A DNA stretch of 64,000 nucleotides from Bacillus sp. FJAT-26390 (lineage in GTDB: Bacteria > Bacillota > Bacilli > Paenibacillales > Paenibacillaceae), in assembly GCF_001682865.1 (NCBI RefSeq), contig NZ_MAQX01000001.1, positions 806,001 to 870,000 of the forward strand, written 5' to 3'. The position numbers and the translations under genes are program-made. This document shows positions 51,801-60,651 of this stretch, one piece after another (position 1 is the first letter of the stretch; every line of letters begins with the position of its first letter). The notes under the pieces were generated by a model that was not told the DNA's origin, made no database searches, and saw only the letters and a list, made by a program, of their open reading frames with translations.

Positions 51801-52654
51801 GATGGCAGCGCAAGTCCTCATTGGTGTTGGCGCTTAGTCTATTCATTGCGCTGCTAGTATGGAGTCAGATGGGGATGTATATCGTCCATCTCATTTTTGG
51901 CGTCAATGTGAAAGTGAACTTCTTTAAGTTTTGCATAAGCTTGTTTAGGGAAAATACGCTGTATTACTTTATCGTTATTACGTTTTTGAACTCCCTCGTT
52001 GCGTACGCGATATTGATTACGCTCATTAAGATTACGCAGCAGTTTGTTCTATCTAGACGATTTAAAACTAGACTGATGTCGCTACGGAACATCAACTTGA
52101 CCGCTAGGGTCATTCAACAATTCAAGCCAATGAATCAGAATATTATTGTCATCGATCATAATCAAGCAATGGCGTTTACCGTTGGATTCAGAAGACCGCT
52201 CGTCGTGCTTTCAAGTGAGCTAATTGAAATGTTGGATCACAGTGAGCTGGAAGCCGTTATAGAGCACGAATCCTTTCATCAAAGCCACCATGATTCGTTG
52301 AAAATATTTATGCTTCAGCTCATTTCGCAATCGCTCTGGTTTATTCCGATCACCAAATGGACGTACCATAACTATAAGCTGATGAGTGAGCTGCTTGCCG
52401 ATGAATATGCCATTAAGAAGACGGGCTCGGAGCTCGGCCTTGGCAGCGCATTGCTTAAGCTAATCAAAAAAGGCTTTAGCGATAATCCTACGCCTGTCTT
52501 GGTTTATTTTACAGACGGTGTCGTAAATTATAGATTGCAGCAATTAGTCGATCCTGGCCATGACATTCCTGTAAGGCTGGGTACGACCTCCATAGTGATT
52601 TCTATTTATGTCTTGCTGCTGTTTATGGGCATGATTATTATGGCAATCACTTAA
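51797..52654 (+). CDS. M56 family membrane metallopeptidase (BlaR1-like, without sensor domain)
   Basis: 285-residue zinc protease of the membrane. Hydrophobic segments at about residues 8-33, 55-80 and 265-285. Zinc motif HESFH (residues 157-161) and the third ligand Glu in SELLADEYA. It lacks the extracellular penicillin-binding domain of BlaR1, so the signal is unknown. ATGA overlap with the BlaI-like repressor gene makes the pair a regulatory unit. Confidence 0.88.
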   Translation: MRWQRKSSLVLALSLFIALLVWSQMGMYIVHLIFGVNVKVNFFKFCISLFRENTLYYFIVITFLNSLVAYAILITLIKITQQFVLSRRFKTRLMSLRNINLTARVIQQFKPMNQNIIVIDHNQAMAFTVGFRRPLVVLSSELIEMLDHSELEAVIEHESFHQSHHDSLKIFMLQLISQSLWFIPITKWTYHNYKLMSELLADEYAIKKTGSELGLGSALLKLIKKGFSDNPTPVLVYFTDGVVNYRLQQLVDPGHDIPVRLGTTSIVISIYVLLLFMGMIIMAIT

Positions 52655-52710
52655 TTTTTTTGAAAACGAACACTACATAAAGTAGTGCAAAGGAGCGTGT
52701 AAATGAGTTT

Positions 52711-53445
52711 ATGAATGAGCATATGGGTTTGCATCAGCAATCAGGATCTTCTTATTTTTTGTTATATACGGCGGGTATTATTTTGTTGTTAGCGATCATG
52801 AGCTATTGGTATGCCGCCAAATGGAACAAGGAAAATACAAGTCGTTTGAAAAAGGATCAAAAAGCTGCTATCAAGCAAAAAACGAAAAAAATGCGAGTAG
52901 CTGCACATTTGCTGCTTAGCTTGTCAGTTATCGTTGCAATCATTCATTTTGCCAAAGACTTGGGTAAGGAATATGATATGAACAGCTTGAATGTAAAAGC
53001 AGCAATCGAAGTAACGGATGATAAATATTACGGGGCGGAACATTCGGATGAGCCGGTTAAGTATGAGATGAAGATTCCTACGTCAGGCACACATAGCCCG
53101 CATGATTTGAAATTTGGTTTCTATAAGGAAAAGCCGCCGTATGAAATGCTTGTTCATAATTTGGAGCACGGCGACATTATTATTTATTACCATACGGACG
53201 CCGATCCCAAAATCATCGAGCAGCTTAACTATTTTGTGAATTTTAGAGAAGCGGGAGCGGGAATTTTGGCTGTTCCGAATGAAGATATTCCAGCTGACAA
53301 AGACGTGGTTGTAACGGCTTGGACGAAAACGATGGGGCTAAGCGACTATGATGACCAAAAAATCGCTACCTTTATTTATAAATATATCAACGAAGGCCCT
53401 GAAAAGATTCCAGCTTCCATTCGCCGCGGAGGCGGAACAATGTAA
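52711..53445 (+). CDS. DUF3105 membrane protein
   Basis: 244 residues. Two hydrophobic segments at about 14-32 and 68-85, then a soluble domain with PTSGTHSPHDLKFG, VHNLEHGDIIIYYH and TAWTKTMGL, as in DUF3105. His residues may bind a metal. ATG 52711 overlaps a 3-codon frame ATG AGT TTA TGA that has the better ribosome binding site AAAGGAG. Third gene of the BlaI/M56 operon. Confidence 0.8.
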   Translation: MNEHMGLHQQSGSSYFLLYTAGIILLLAIMSYWYAAKWNKENTSRLKKDQKAAIKQKTKKMRVAAHLLLSLSVIVAIIHFAKDLGKEYDMNSLNVKAAIEVTDDKYYGAEHSDEPVKYEMKIPTSGTHSPHDLKFGFYKEKPPYEMLVHNLEHGDIIIYYHTDADPKIIEQLNYFVNFREAGAGILAVPNEDIPADKDVVVTAWTKTMGLSDYDDQKIATFIYKYINEGPEKIPASIRRGGGTM

Positions 53446-53463
53446 AAGAAGATCTATATGCAG

Positions 53464-53512
53464 AAAAGCTTGGTATGCTGGGAAAGAGTTTTCCTGAACC
53501 CGAGCTTTTTTT
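53464..53512 (+). terminator. Terminator after DUF3105 gene
   Basis: AAAAGCTTGG (53464-53473) pairs with CCGAGCTTTT (53500-53509), one G-U pair, followed by TTTT. The rest of 53513-53702 holds only a tiny frame at 53609-53644 (MPNKLLPMLPN) with AGGAGTG upstream. Confidence 0.75.
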
Positions 53513-53702
53513 TCGTATATATTGCTCTACTCTATAAAAAACAACAAAAAGTTGCGATGAGGATGTAGATTAATTAATACGAACAATGTATTATCTCAGG
53601 AGTGATTGATGCCGAATAAACTTTTGCCTATGTTGCCAAACTAATATAAATACATATATTTGGGGATCAAATTAAAGAATAGACAATGGAGCGTGCTATG
53701 GT

Positions 53703-54359
53703 TTGAATTTTTCATTCGTTTTTTCCCGTGCATTTTTGTTGAGTTTAAGTGGCGCAATTGGATTTGCCTTGATTGCGATTTGGGTTGGCGATAAGCGAAT
53801 TGACAACTTTGATCGAATGATCATTAGTAAGATTCAAGGCGCAGAATCTGCTGGCCTTACTGCCTTAATGAAACTATTTACCTTTATCGGATCTGGAGTT
53901 ATTGTGTCGGTCCTCGCTATCGCTATGCTGGTTGTATTAATAAAATTGCATGAACGAAGATTGCTTCTCTTTTATGGAGGTGTCCTTATCGGATCGGCTT
54001 TGTTGAATAGCGTGTTAAAGTCGATCTTTCATCGGTTAAGGCCAACTCTGCATCGGATTATCGAAGTGAATGGATATAGTTTTCCGAGCGGGCATTCAAT
54101 GGCCGCCTTCACGTTCTATGGAATAATCACGTTCCTTTTATGGAAGCACATCCCAAACGTGTATGCGCGCGTTGCACTTATTGCAGTGGGGTCTATCTTA
54201 ATACTTGCTATCGGGATTAGCCGTATCTATTTAGGCGTTCATTACCCAAGCGATATCGTTGGCGGATATTTAGCAAGCGGCACATGGCTGGCTGCTTCGA
54301 TCGGTTTATATCAATACATACTCGAGAGACGACAACGCAAGATAAAAGTTAGGGCATAA
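53703..54359 (+). CDS. PAP2 family membrane phosphatase
   Basis: 218 residues with six membrane helices. The three phosphatase motifs are KSIFHRLRP, SFPSGHS and SRIYLGVHYPSDIVGG, complete with catalytic His. Acts on phosphatidic acid, PG-phosphate or undecaprenyl pyrophosphate in the membrane. Start TTG 53703; GGAG lies 11 bp upstream and an intervening ATG GTT TGA mini-frame precedes it. Confidence 0.9.
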   Translation: MNFSFVFSRAFLLSLSGAIGFALIAIWVGDKRIDNFDRMIISKIQGAESAGLTALMKLFTFIGSGVIVSVLAIAMLVVLIKLHERRLLLFYGGVLIGSALLNSVLKSIFHRLRPTLHRIIEVNGYSFPSGHSMAAFTFYGIITFLLWKHIPNVYARVALIAVGSILILAIGISRIYLGVHYPSDIVGGYLASGTWLAASIGLYQYILERRQRKIKVRA

Positions 54360-54476
54360 CAGCCATTTTATAATTAATCGTTCTCTCATGATTTTTTAAT
54401 CTAAATCACCCAGTAATCTCAGACGTGTTCTATACAATTGGTTTTGTAACAAAAAAACCATTAGGAGGAACAGATA

Positions 54477-54956
54477 ATGAATAAAAAGCTTATGTCGTTT
54501 GCCCTTGCGGCTGCTCTCATCGGAGGTGGATTGGCAGGTGCTGCGCTTCTGCCGTCTGCCAAAGCAGAATCGCCTGCAGCGATTACAGATCAGTCTCAGC
54601 AGGACAATGATGCTGAAGTAAATGATGACCAAAACGGACAAAATGACAACGATGCTGAAGTAAACGATGATCAAGAAGGTCAGAATGATAACGATGCTGA
54701 GGTAAATGACGATCAAGAAGGTCAGAATGGCACTGACTCTGCAGTGTCTGCTGAAGCGGCAAAAGCAGTGAAAATTACAGAAGAGCAAAGTATTGAGATA
54801 GCAAAGCAACAAACAGCAGGCGAAGTTAAACAAGTGAAGTTAGAGAGTGAGAACGGAAAACTTGTTTATAATATAACAATCAAAGATACAGCTGGAAAAG
54901 AGCAGGAAATTAATATTGATGCCGACTTGGGTACAATAATTGCCGAGAACGACTAA
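54477..54956 (+). CDS. Secreted PepSY-domain protein with acidic repeats
   Basis: 159 residues. Signal peptide 1-30 (LPSAKA cleavage). Residues 43-84 are three 14-residue acidic repeats starting DNDAEVNDDQ. Residues about 98-157 form a PepSY domain (ITEEQSIEIAKQQTAGEVKQ, GTIIAEND). Such proteins often modulate proteases or sensor kinases outside the cell. It is followed by a terminator and then the two-component genes. RBS AGGAGG. Confidence 0.85.
   Translation: MNKKLMSFALAAALIGGGLAGAALLPSAKAESPAAITDQSQQDNDAEVNDDQNGQNDNDAEVNDDQEGQNDNDAEVNDDQEGQNGTDSAVSAEAAKAVKITEEQSIEIAKQQTAGEVKQVKLESENGKLVYNITIKDTAGKEQEINIDADLGTIIAEND
54603..54728 (+). repeat. Three 42-bp in-frame coding repeats
   Basis: Units at 54603-54644, 54645-54686 and 54687-54728, encoding DNDAEVNDDQ(N/E)GQN. 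They are near-identical at DNA level and likely to vary in copy number between strains. Confidence 0.9.
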
Positions 54957-54967
54957 ATCATTTGAAT

Positions 54968-55002
54968 AAGACCTAAGCAGGCTTTGCTTAGGTCTTATTT
55001 TT
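54968..55002 (+). terminator. Terminator after the PepSY gene
   Basis: AAGACCTAAGCA (54968-54979) pairs with TGCTTAGGTCTT (54985-54996), followed by ATTTTT. Confidence 0.9.
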
Positions 55003-55079
55003 ATAAAATAAAGTTAATCTCAACTACATGATAACTTACTAGGAACAATGATATGTGTTTTTGGGAAGGGGCGGCATTA

Positions 55080-55784
55080 GTGGAAAAGCGCGTATTGATC
55101 GTTGAAGATGAGGAAAAAATAGCAAGATTACTTCAGCTCGAGTTAAACTTTGAAGGATACACGACGGAGATAGCGACAAATGGCAGAGAAGCACTGGATA
55201 AAGCGTTATCGCAAGCATGGGATCTGATTCTTTTGGACGTGATGATCCCTGAAATGACAGGTATAGAAGTATTAAGAAGATTTAGGAATGTGGATGCGAT
55301 TACGCCTGTTATTATGCTGACAGCTAGAAATGCTACACCTGACAAAGTAAGCGGGCTCGATCTAGGTGCCAATGATTACATGACGAAGCCGTTTGAAATT
55401 GAAGAGTTATTGGCCAGGATGCGAGCAAATATGCGAAGCCGAACGGAAGAAAGCACGACTGGCAATGCTGATCTAACAGGGAAAATTCAGGTCGCTGACC
55501 TTTCTATAAATAAAAAAAGCCGAAAAGTGATTAGGGCAGGCCGTCACCTTGAGCTGACCCCTAAGGAATATGAGCTTCTCTTATTTTTGTTGGAAAATAA
55601 GAACATCGTTTTGGAACGGGAGCAAATTATTGAGAATGTCTGGGGATATGATTTTGTAGGTGAAACCAATATAGTTGATGTGTATATCCGGTATGTGCGC
55701 AAAAAGATTGATCATGACTTCGACCTGAAGTTGATCCAAACGATACGTGGAGTAGGTTATTGCATTCGCGAGGAGGACGCATGA
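55080..55784 (+). CDS. OmpR/PhoB family response regulator
   Basis: 234 residues. Receiver domain with VEDEEKI at the N terminus, phosphorylation Asp53 in LILLDVMIPE, Thr/Lys in MLTARN and MTKPFE; C-terminal winged helix with RHLELTPKEYELLLFLL and VDVYIRYVRKKID. GTG 55080 after GGGAAGGGG. Overlaps the kinase gene by 4 bp. Similar to ArlR/CssR-type regulators; target unknown, PepSY gene is a candidate. Confidence 0.92.
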   Translation: MEKRVLIVEDEEKIARLLQLELNFEGYTTEIATNGREALDKALSQAWDLILLDVMIPEMTGIEVLRRFRNVDAITPVIMLTARNATPDKVSGLDLGANDYMTKPFEIEELLARMRANMRSRTEESTTGNADLTGKIQVADLSINKKSRKVIRAGRHLELTPKEYELLLFLLENKNIVLEREQIIENVWGYDFVGETNIVDVYIRYVRKKIDHDFDLKLIQTIRGVGYCIREEDA

Positions 55785-57154
55785 AACTTAAAAACAAAAT
55801 CATGTTGTTAACTTCGGTTTTAGTTATCTTTATTTTGTTAGCCGTAGATTTAAGCGTATATTTCTCGTTTATTAAAATAGCCACGCAAAATGAAATGAAT
55901 TCACTTCAAAACAAAGCGGAACAAATGATTGAAAAAATTGGCCCTACTTCATTGATGAACAATGAAGGAGAACAGCAGTTAAGGATGTATTTGACTGATG
56001 ACTCAACGATAAGGATTATTAATTCAAAATCAGAGCTTGTAGCTGAGCTCTATAATGAAGAGAGGATGGTTCTGCCGCAAGCGCAGTTCAGCGAACGGAA
56101 AACAGCTTTGCTCAGTGAAGATTCTGAACGGAAGATCATAATCGTGCGCGTCCCTATCGTGGAGAATGCTAAGGTTATAGGCACTTTTGAAATGATACAG
56201 GGCATGGAGGGGCTGGATAAAAGCATTGATATACTTATCATTATTTTACTCCTTACATCTGGCGGAGCTGTGCTGCTGAGCTTTCTTGGGGGAGCGTTAT
56301 TAGCAAAAACCATTATTAAACCGATATCCAATAGCATAAATACGATGCGGGAGATTGAAAGCAGCTTATCCTTCAAAAAAATACCGCTAACCACTCATTC
56401 TAATGATGAAATCAATCAAATGTCAGAAACCTTCAATCGGATGATTAGCCGTCTTGAAGGAAGCTTCATTAAACAGCAGCAGTTTGTTTCTGACGCCTCA
56501 CATGAATTGAATACGACTTTAACGATTGTAGAAGGATATGCCAACATGCTTCGCCGCTGGGGAATGAAAGACGAGAGCATTCAGAGAGAAGCGATTGAAT
56601 CCATTTATGAGGAATCCAAAAGGATGAGGAAAATGACGGAGCAGCTATTGTTGCTCGCCTCTTCGGAGCATGATTCGAAGCTAAAGCTCGAGACATTCAA
56701 TCTCGTTGAATGCTGTACGGAATCTGCCTCTCTTCTTAGCAAATTGCATAGGCGTGCAATAATGATTCAAACGAATGGCGATGATCCCACAATCGCAGCA
56801 GATTACTTGAAGATCAAGCAGTTGATTCTAATTTTATTGGATAATGCACTGAAATACAGCAAAGAAAGAATAGAGCTGACTATAACCTTAATGAGCACGG
56901 AGATTGAAATTCGTGTTAAAGATTTAGGGATTGGCATTCCTTGGGAATCGCTTGATCTTATCTTCGAACGTTTTTATAGAGTAGATCATGCACGTCAACG
57001 GGCAACCGGAGGAACGGGCTTAGGGTTGCCAATTGCCAAAACAATTGTAATGGAGCATAACGGAAAAATAATTGCGGAGAGCGAAGAAGGGGTCGGTACA
57101 GAGATGATCATTCGTCTACCGCGAAATAACATCAAACGCAGAAAAAAGACTTGA
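55781..57154 (+). CDS. Sensor histidine kinase (HAMP-HisKA-HATPase)
   Basis: 457 residues. TM1 about 8-28, extracytoplasmic sensor 29-155, TM2 about 155-180, HAMP to about 230, HisKA with His241 in SHELNTTLTIV, ATPase domain with LLDNALKYSKE, VKDLGIGIP and GGTGLGLPIAK. The H-box differs from the usual HELRTPL. The last codons lie inside the terminator stem. Partner of the response regulator upstream. Confidence 0.92.
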   Translation: MKLKNKIMLLTSVLVIFILLAVDLSVYFSFIKIATQNEMNSLQNKAEQMIEKIGPTSLMNNEGEQQLRMYLTDDSTIRIINSKSELVAELYNEERMVLPQAQFSERKTALLSEDSERKIIIVRVPIVENAKVIGTFEMIQGMEGLDKSIDILIIILLLTSGGAVLLSFLGGALLAKTIIKPISNSINTMREIESSLSFKKIPLTTHSNDEINQMSETFNRMISRLEGSFIKQQQFVSDASHELNTTLTIVEGYANMLRRWGMKDESIQREAIESIYEESKRMRKMTEQLLLLASSEHDSKLKLETFNLVECCTESASLLSKLHRRAIMIQTNGDDPTIAADYLKIKQLILILLDNALKYSKERIELTITLMSTEIEIRVKDLGIGIPWESLDLIFERFYRVDHARQRATGGTGLGLPIAKTIVMEHNGKIIAESEEGVGTEMIIRLPRNNIKRRKKT

Positions 57155-57188
57155 GAGATGATGCCTCTCAAGTCTTTTTTCTGCGTTT
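57134..57188. terminator. Very long bidirectional terminator overlapping the kinase 3' end
   Basis: Perfect 24-bp arms at 57134-57157 and 57165-57188 with a 7-nt loop and A/T tracts within the stem. The first arm includes the last codons and stop codon of the histidine kinase gene. The convergent SOD-like gene ends 32 bp further on. Confidence 0.9.
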
Positions 57189-57219
57189 TACATATATTGC
57201 CCATGCGCCAAGAAGTTAC

Positions 57220-57744
57220 TTATTTGATTACCGCGCATGCTATACGATTTCCCGAGTTGCCGGAAGGGTCCGTTACATAATCATCCGCTTTTTCATGAAT
57301 GACCAAGGAGGTACCCTCAGGCTGAAACAAGGAATTTGATTGTCCGCGAGCTAATGTGACGGTTTCACTTGTGAGCATCGCTTTTACTTTTCCGTCTGCG
57401 CCAACTTCGATATTAGGCAAATCACCGTCATGGAAACCTTTTGGGTTATGGAAGCCGTGCTGTTTGTTTTGTGGGTTAAAATGAGCCCCAGCTGTCGTGA
57501 AATCAGGAACATCACATTTGCCAACTGCATGAATATGTATGCCATGCGTGCCGGGAGCCAAATTTTCGGCTTCAACCTGAATAAACACTTTATTCTTTTT
57601 CTGCGTAAGCTCTGCGGTACCAATTTCTTTGCCTTCGCCATTAATGATTTTGACCGTTAACGCATTGGAATTCGAAGGGGTCATTGCTGTTCCGATTGCT
57701 AGGGCTGATAAGATCAAACAAGCAAATAGGATCGTCTTTTTCAT
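57220..57744 (-). CDS. Cu/Zn superoxide dismutase family protein (secreted)
   Basis: 174 residues with a signal peptide (residues 1-28). Copper ligands: both His in HGIHIHAVGK, His in GAHFNP and His in LVIHEKADDY. Zinc ligands: His in GAHFNP and QHGFH, Asp in HDGDLPN. The active-site Arg is in SGNRIACAVI, and the disulfide Cys are in GKCDVP and IACAV. All key residues are visible, unlike the B. subtilis paralogue YojM. ATG at 57744 has AGGAGGAACGAG upstream. Confidence 0.9.
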   Translation of the reverse strand: MKKTILFACLILSALAIGTAMTPSNSNALTVKIINGEGKEIGTAELTQKKNKVFIQVEAENLAPGTHGIHIHAVGKCDVPDFTTAGAHFNPQNKQHGFHNPKGFHDGDLPNIEVGADGKVKAMLTSETVTLARGQSNSLFQPEGTSLVIHEKADDYVTDPSGNSGNRIACAVIK

Positions 57745-57955
57745 CTCGTTCCTCCTGATTTTCTATTTTAGGTAATTTTCTTCTAAACCCTATTTTTTAC
57801 ATTCGAATCATTTTTATGCAAGGAATATTAATTTGCCTTGATCCAAATTTGGAGAAGGGGGGGTGTCTTTAGCAAAACGGAAATGTGCTTCTAGTATTGC
57901 ATGTGAGTCGAATGGGAATAATTCAAAAAAAATCCATTGAAGGAGAGGCATGTAC

Positions 57956-59428
57956 ATGAAGAAGGATACCGATCAAGTGGACAAGATCTCCTTTGAAGAT
58001 TTTTCTATTGAATCCATCATAAATGCTTTAGGAAATCCGCCTGATCTTACTTATCATGAATTCGCGAATCATCCTCATATTCAGGGTCATTGTTTGTTTA
58101 TTGAAACGCTGGTGGATAAAAATAAAATCGAGGACATCATTCTTCGTTTTATATCGGAAGGCATCGCAGCGGCAGATCAAGAAATGGACACCATTGCGTA
58201 TTTAAAATATAAAATTCCTATCGCATCTTCCACAAGCATTGTTGATCTAAGCGCATGTTTGGAAGGGCTTTTGGACGGCAAGTGTTTGCTTAATATTCAT
58301 GGCTCTGCAGAAATTCTCCAGCTCGATGTAGCAATGTCCTATCATCGTGCAATTGATAAACCAGAGACGGAAGCGACCGTTCGGGGACCGCACGAGGCAT
58401 ATAACGAAGACTTGGCAACGAGTATCGGTCTATTGCGCAAAAGAATCCGCTCAACCGATTTGCGGTTCGAGCAATTGATCATTGGGACAAAAACGGAGAC
58501 AAGAGTCGTTATCGTATATCTAGAGGAGCTTGCGCCGATTGATATCGTTCATGAATTTCGCAGCAGAATTAAATCAATCGAAACAGACAGCATATTGGAT
58601 ACCTCCTATATTGAGGATTTGATCGCGGACAAAACGTTTATTCCGATACCGCTCATGATGAAATCAGAAAGACCTGACGTTACGGCTTCCCATTTATTGG
58701 AGGGAAGGATTATCGTATTGGTGGATGGCAGCCCGCTGGCATTGATTGGGCCCGTTACCTTTTTTCAATTTTTTTCGTCGCCTGAAGACTACTATCAGCG
58801 AACGGATATTGCTACCTTTATGCTATGGATCAGATTTATTTCTTTTTTATTAGCGATATTTGTACCTGCGCTTTATATCGCGGTTACGACCTTCCAGCAA
58901 GGTCTGCTTCCGCCATCCCTTTTGGTTAGCATTGCGGCGCAGCGAGAAGGCGTCCCGTTTCCATCCTTTGTAGAGGCATTTTTGATGGCGGGCATTTTCG
59001 AAATTTTACGCGAAGCGGGATTGCGTATGCCCCGAATTGCTGGACAAGCGATTTCGATCGTAGGAGCGCTTGTTTTAGGGGAAGCCGCCGTTCAGGCAGG
59101 GCTTGTCTCTGCGGCAATGGTTATCGTCGTTGCAGTTACCGCAATCGCGGGCTTCGTAGCCCCCAATTATAATTTTGGCCTATCTCAACGATTCTTGCAG
59201 TATTCGTATATGGTGCTGGCGAGCTTCTTGGGCTTGTTCGGCATATTATGCGGGGCATTGTTTACGATTGTCCATTTCGCTTCCTTGAAGTCATTCGGAA
59301 TTCCGTTTCTTGCTCCAATTGCACCTACCATAATTTCGGACTGGAAGGACGTACTGATGCGGGTGCCGCGCTCGAAACTCAAAACCTATCCGCGTATGAA
59401 CCGAACGAGGCGGAAAAACCGATTTTAA
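57956..59428 (+). CDS. Spore germination protein GerA family, A subunit
   Basis: 490 residues. N-terminal soluble domain (1-240) and four to five C-terminal membrane segments (about 280-420) with GRIIVLVDGSP, FPSFVEAFLMAGIFEILREA and ISIVGALVLGEAAV, the GerAA/GerKA hallmarks. ATG 57956 lies 8 bp after AAGGAGAGG. First gene of a nutrient germinant receptor operon, active in the spore inner membrane; nutrient specificity is not readable. Confidence 0.93.
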   Translation: MKKDTDQVDKISFEDFSIESIINALGNPPDLTYHEFANHPHIQGHCLFIETLVDKNKIEDIILRFISEGIAAADQEMDTIAYLKYKIPIASSTSIVDLSACLEGLLDGKCLLNIHGSAEILQLDVAMSYHRAIDKPETEATVRGPHEAYNEDLATSIGLLRKRIRSTDLRFEQLIIGTKTETRVVIVYLEELAPIDIVHEFRSRIKSIETDSILDTSYIEDLIADKTFIPIPLMMKSERPDVTASHLLEGRIIVLVDGSPLALIGPVTFFQFFSSPEDYYQRTDIATFMLWIRFISFLLAIFVPALYIAVTTFQQGLLPPSLLVSIAAQREGVPFPSFVEAFLMAGIFEILREAGLRMPRIAGQAISIVGALVLGEAAVQAGLVSAAMVIVVAVTAIAGFVAPNYNFGLSQRFLQYSYMVLASFLGLFGILCGALFTIVHFASLKSFGIPFLAPIAPTIISDWKDVLMRVPRSKLKTYPRMNRTRRKNRF

Positions 59429-59452
59429 CCACGAAAACGAAAGGTGACACGC

Positions 59453-60646
59453 ATGAATGCCAACAAGTTAATGTGGAAAGGTAAATTATGTTGCAGCTTG
59501 GCCATTTGCTTCTGCTTAACTGCATGCTGGGATTTAGTGGAGGTTAACGAGTTGGCGATCGTGAACTTTATCGGGATGGACATCGAGCCGGAGAAGGAAG
59601 GGAGCACCTTTTATTATCATATCGTTAATCCTGCGGGAATAGCTGCACAAAAAGTATCAGGGATTAATGCCCCGGTATATACGTTCCGAGTAAGCTCGAA
59701 GCATTCGATGGAGATCCCCTCCAAGCTGCTTGACAGCATTCCAAAGCGTCCGTTTTTTGACCACTCCGAAGCGATGGTAATAACGGAGAGAGCAGCGAGA
59801 AAAGGAATTTTAGACCAGCTTAATTTCATGGAAAAGCAGCAGGATCGGCAGTCCACGATCAATTTGCTTGTTACGGATTCCCCTCTTTCCAATTTCATGA
59901 AAACCTACACGACCTTGGAGCGGATGCCGGGCAATAATGTGCGCAAAATTATTCAGAATCAGTCTGTGGAATCTGGAGAAGCAAGCTACCGCTCTCGCGT
60001 AAAAGATATTATCGAAAATCTGGAGACCTCTGTGCTTACCGTATTGCCAATTATAAGCATATCCACCCCGCAAGGAAGTCCGTCGACGAAAAGATATGAG
60101 AATATTAATGCGAATGAAGGCAGCTTTTATCTAAAAGGAGGAGCTATATTTAAAAAAGGGATAATGATCGGAAAACTAACATCTTCAGAGATGCCCTTGT
60201 ACAATTTGCTGAATGGACAGATTATGATGCTTCACCAATCAGTCGCGATTGATGATGGTGAAGTTGAACTGTGGTTGAAGGATATTGCCGTGCGCAAGCA
60301 ATTAGCAAAAAGCTCGGGGCATCCTGTTCTGACCATACAGATTAAAGCCAAGGTTCATATCGAAGGAAATACACAGGAAGATAGATTAACAGAAGATAAC
60401 TTAAACGCGATTAAAGCGCAGCTAGCCAAACAGGTAAAGGAAAAAGCCAATCGCTTATATGAGAGAGGGAAAGCTAAAGATTGGGATCTTTTGGCCATAG
60501 AAGAATTAAATGCCCATAAGCGGGGGAACCTTTGGAAGAAGGAAAAAGCTGACAAAGCGTTATGGAAAGAAACAAAGCTTGCTGTTTCTGTACATTTTGT
60601 CATCCAAACCTTCGGAAATACGATAGATCCTTATAAAACAAGGTGA
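59453..60646 (+). CDS. Spore germination lipoprotein, Ger(x)C family
   Basis: 397 residues. Lipobox FCLTAC (Cys near residue 25) followed by WDLVEVNELAIVNFIGMD, the hallmark of GerAC/GerKC. C-terminal helix-rich domain to the end. Order here is A-C-B, not A-B-C. ATG 59453 with AAAGGTG upstream; GTG 59444 is an alternative. Overlaps the next frame by a few bases. Confidence 0.92.
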   Translation: MNANKLMWKGKLCCSLAICFCLTACWDLVEVNELAIVNFIGMDIEPEKEGSTFYYHIVNPAGIAAQKVSGINAPVYTFRVSSKHSMEIPSKLLDSIPKRPFFDHSEAMVITERAARKGILDQLNFMEKQQDRQSTINLLVTDSPLSNFMKTYTTLERMPGNNVRKIIQNQSVESGEASYRSRVKDIIENLETSVLTVLPIISISTPQGSPSTKRYENINANEGSFYLKGGAIFKKGIMIGKLTSSEMPLYNLLNGQIMMLHQSVAIDDGEVELWLKDIAVRKQLAKSSGHPVLTIQIKAKVHIEGNTQEDRLTEDNLNAIKAQLAKQVKEKANRLYERGKAKDWDLLAIEELNAHKRGNLWKKEKADKALWKETKLAVSVHFVIQTFGNTIDPYKTR

Positions 60647-60651
60647 TGATG

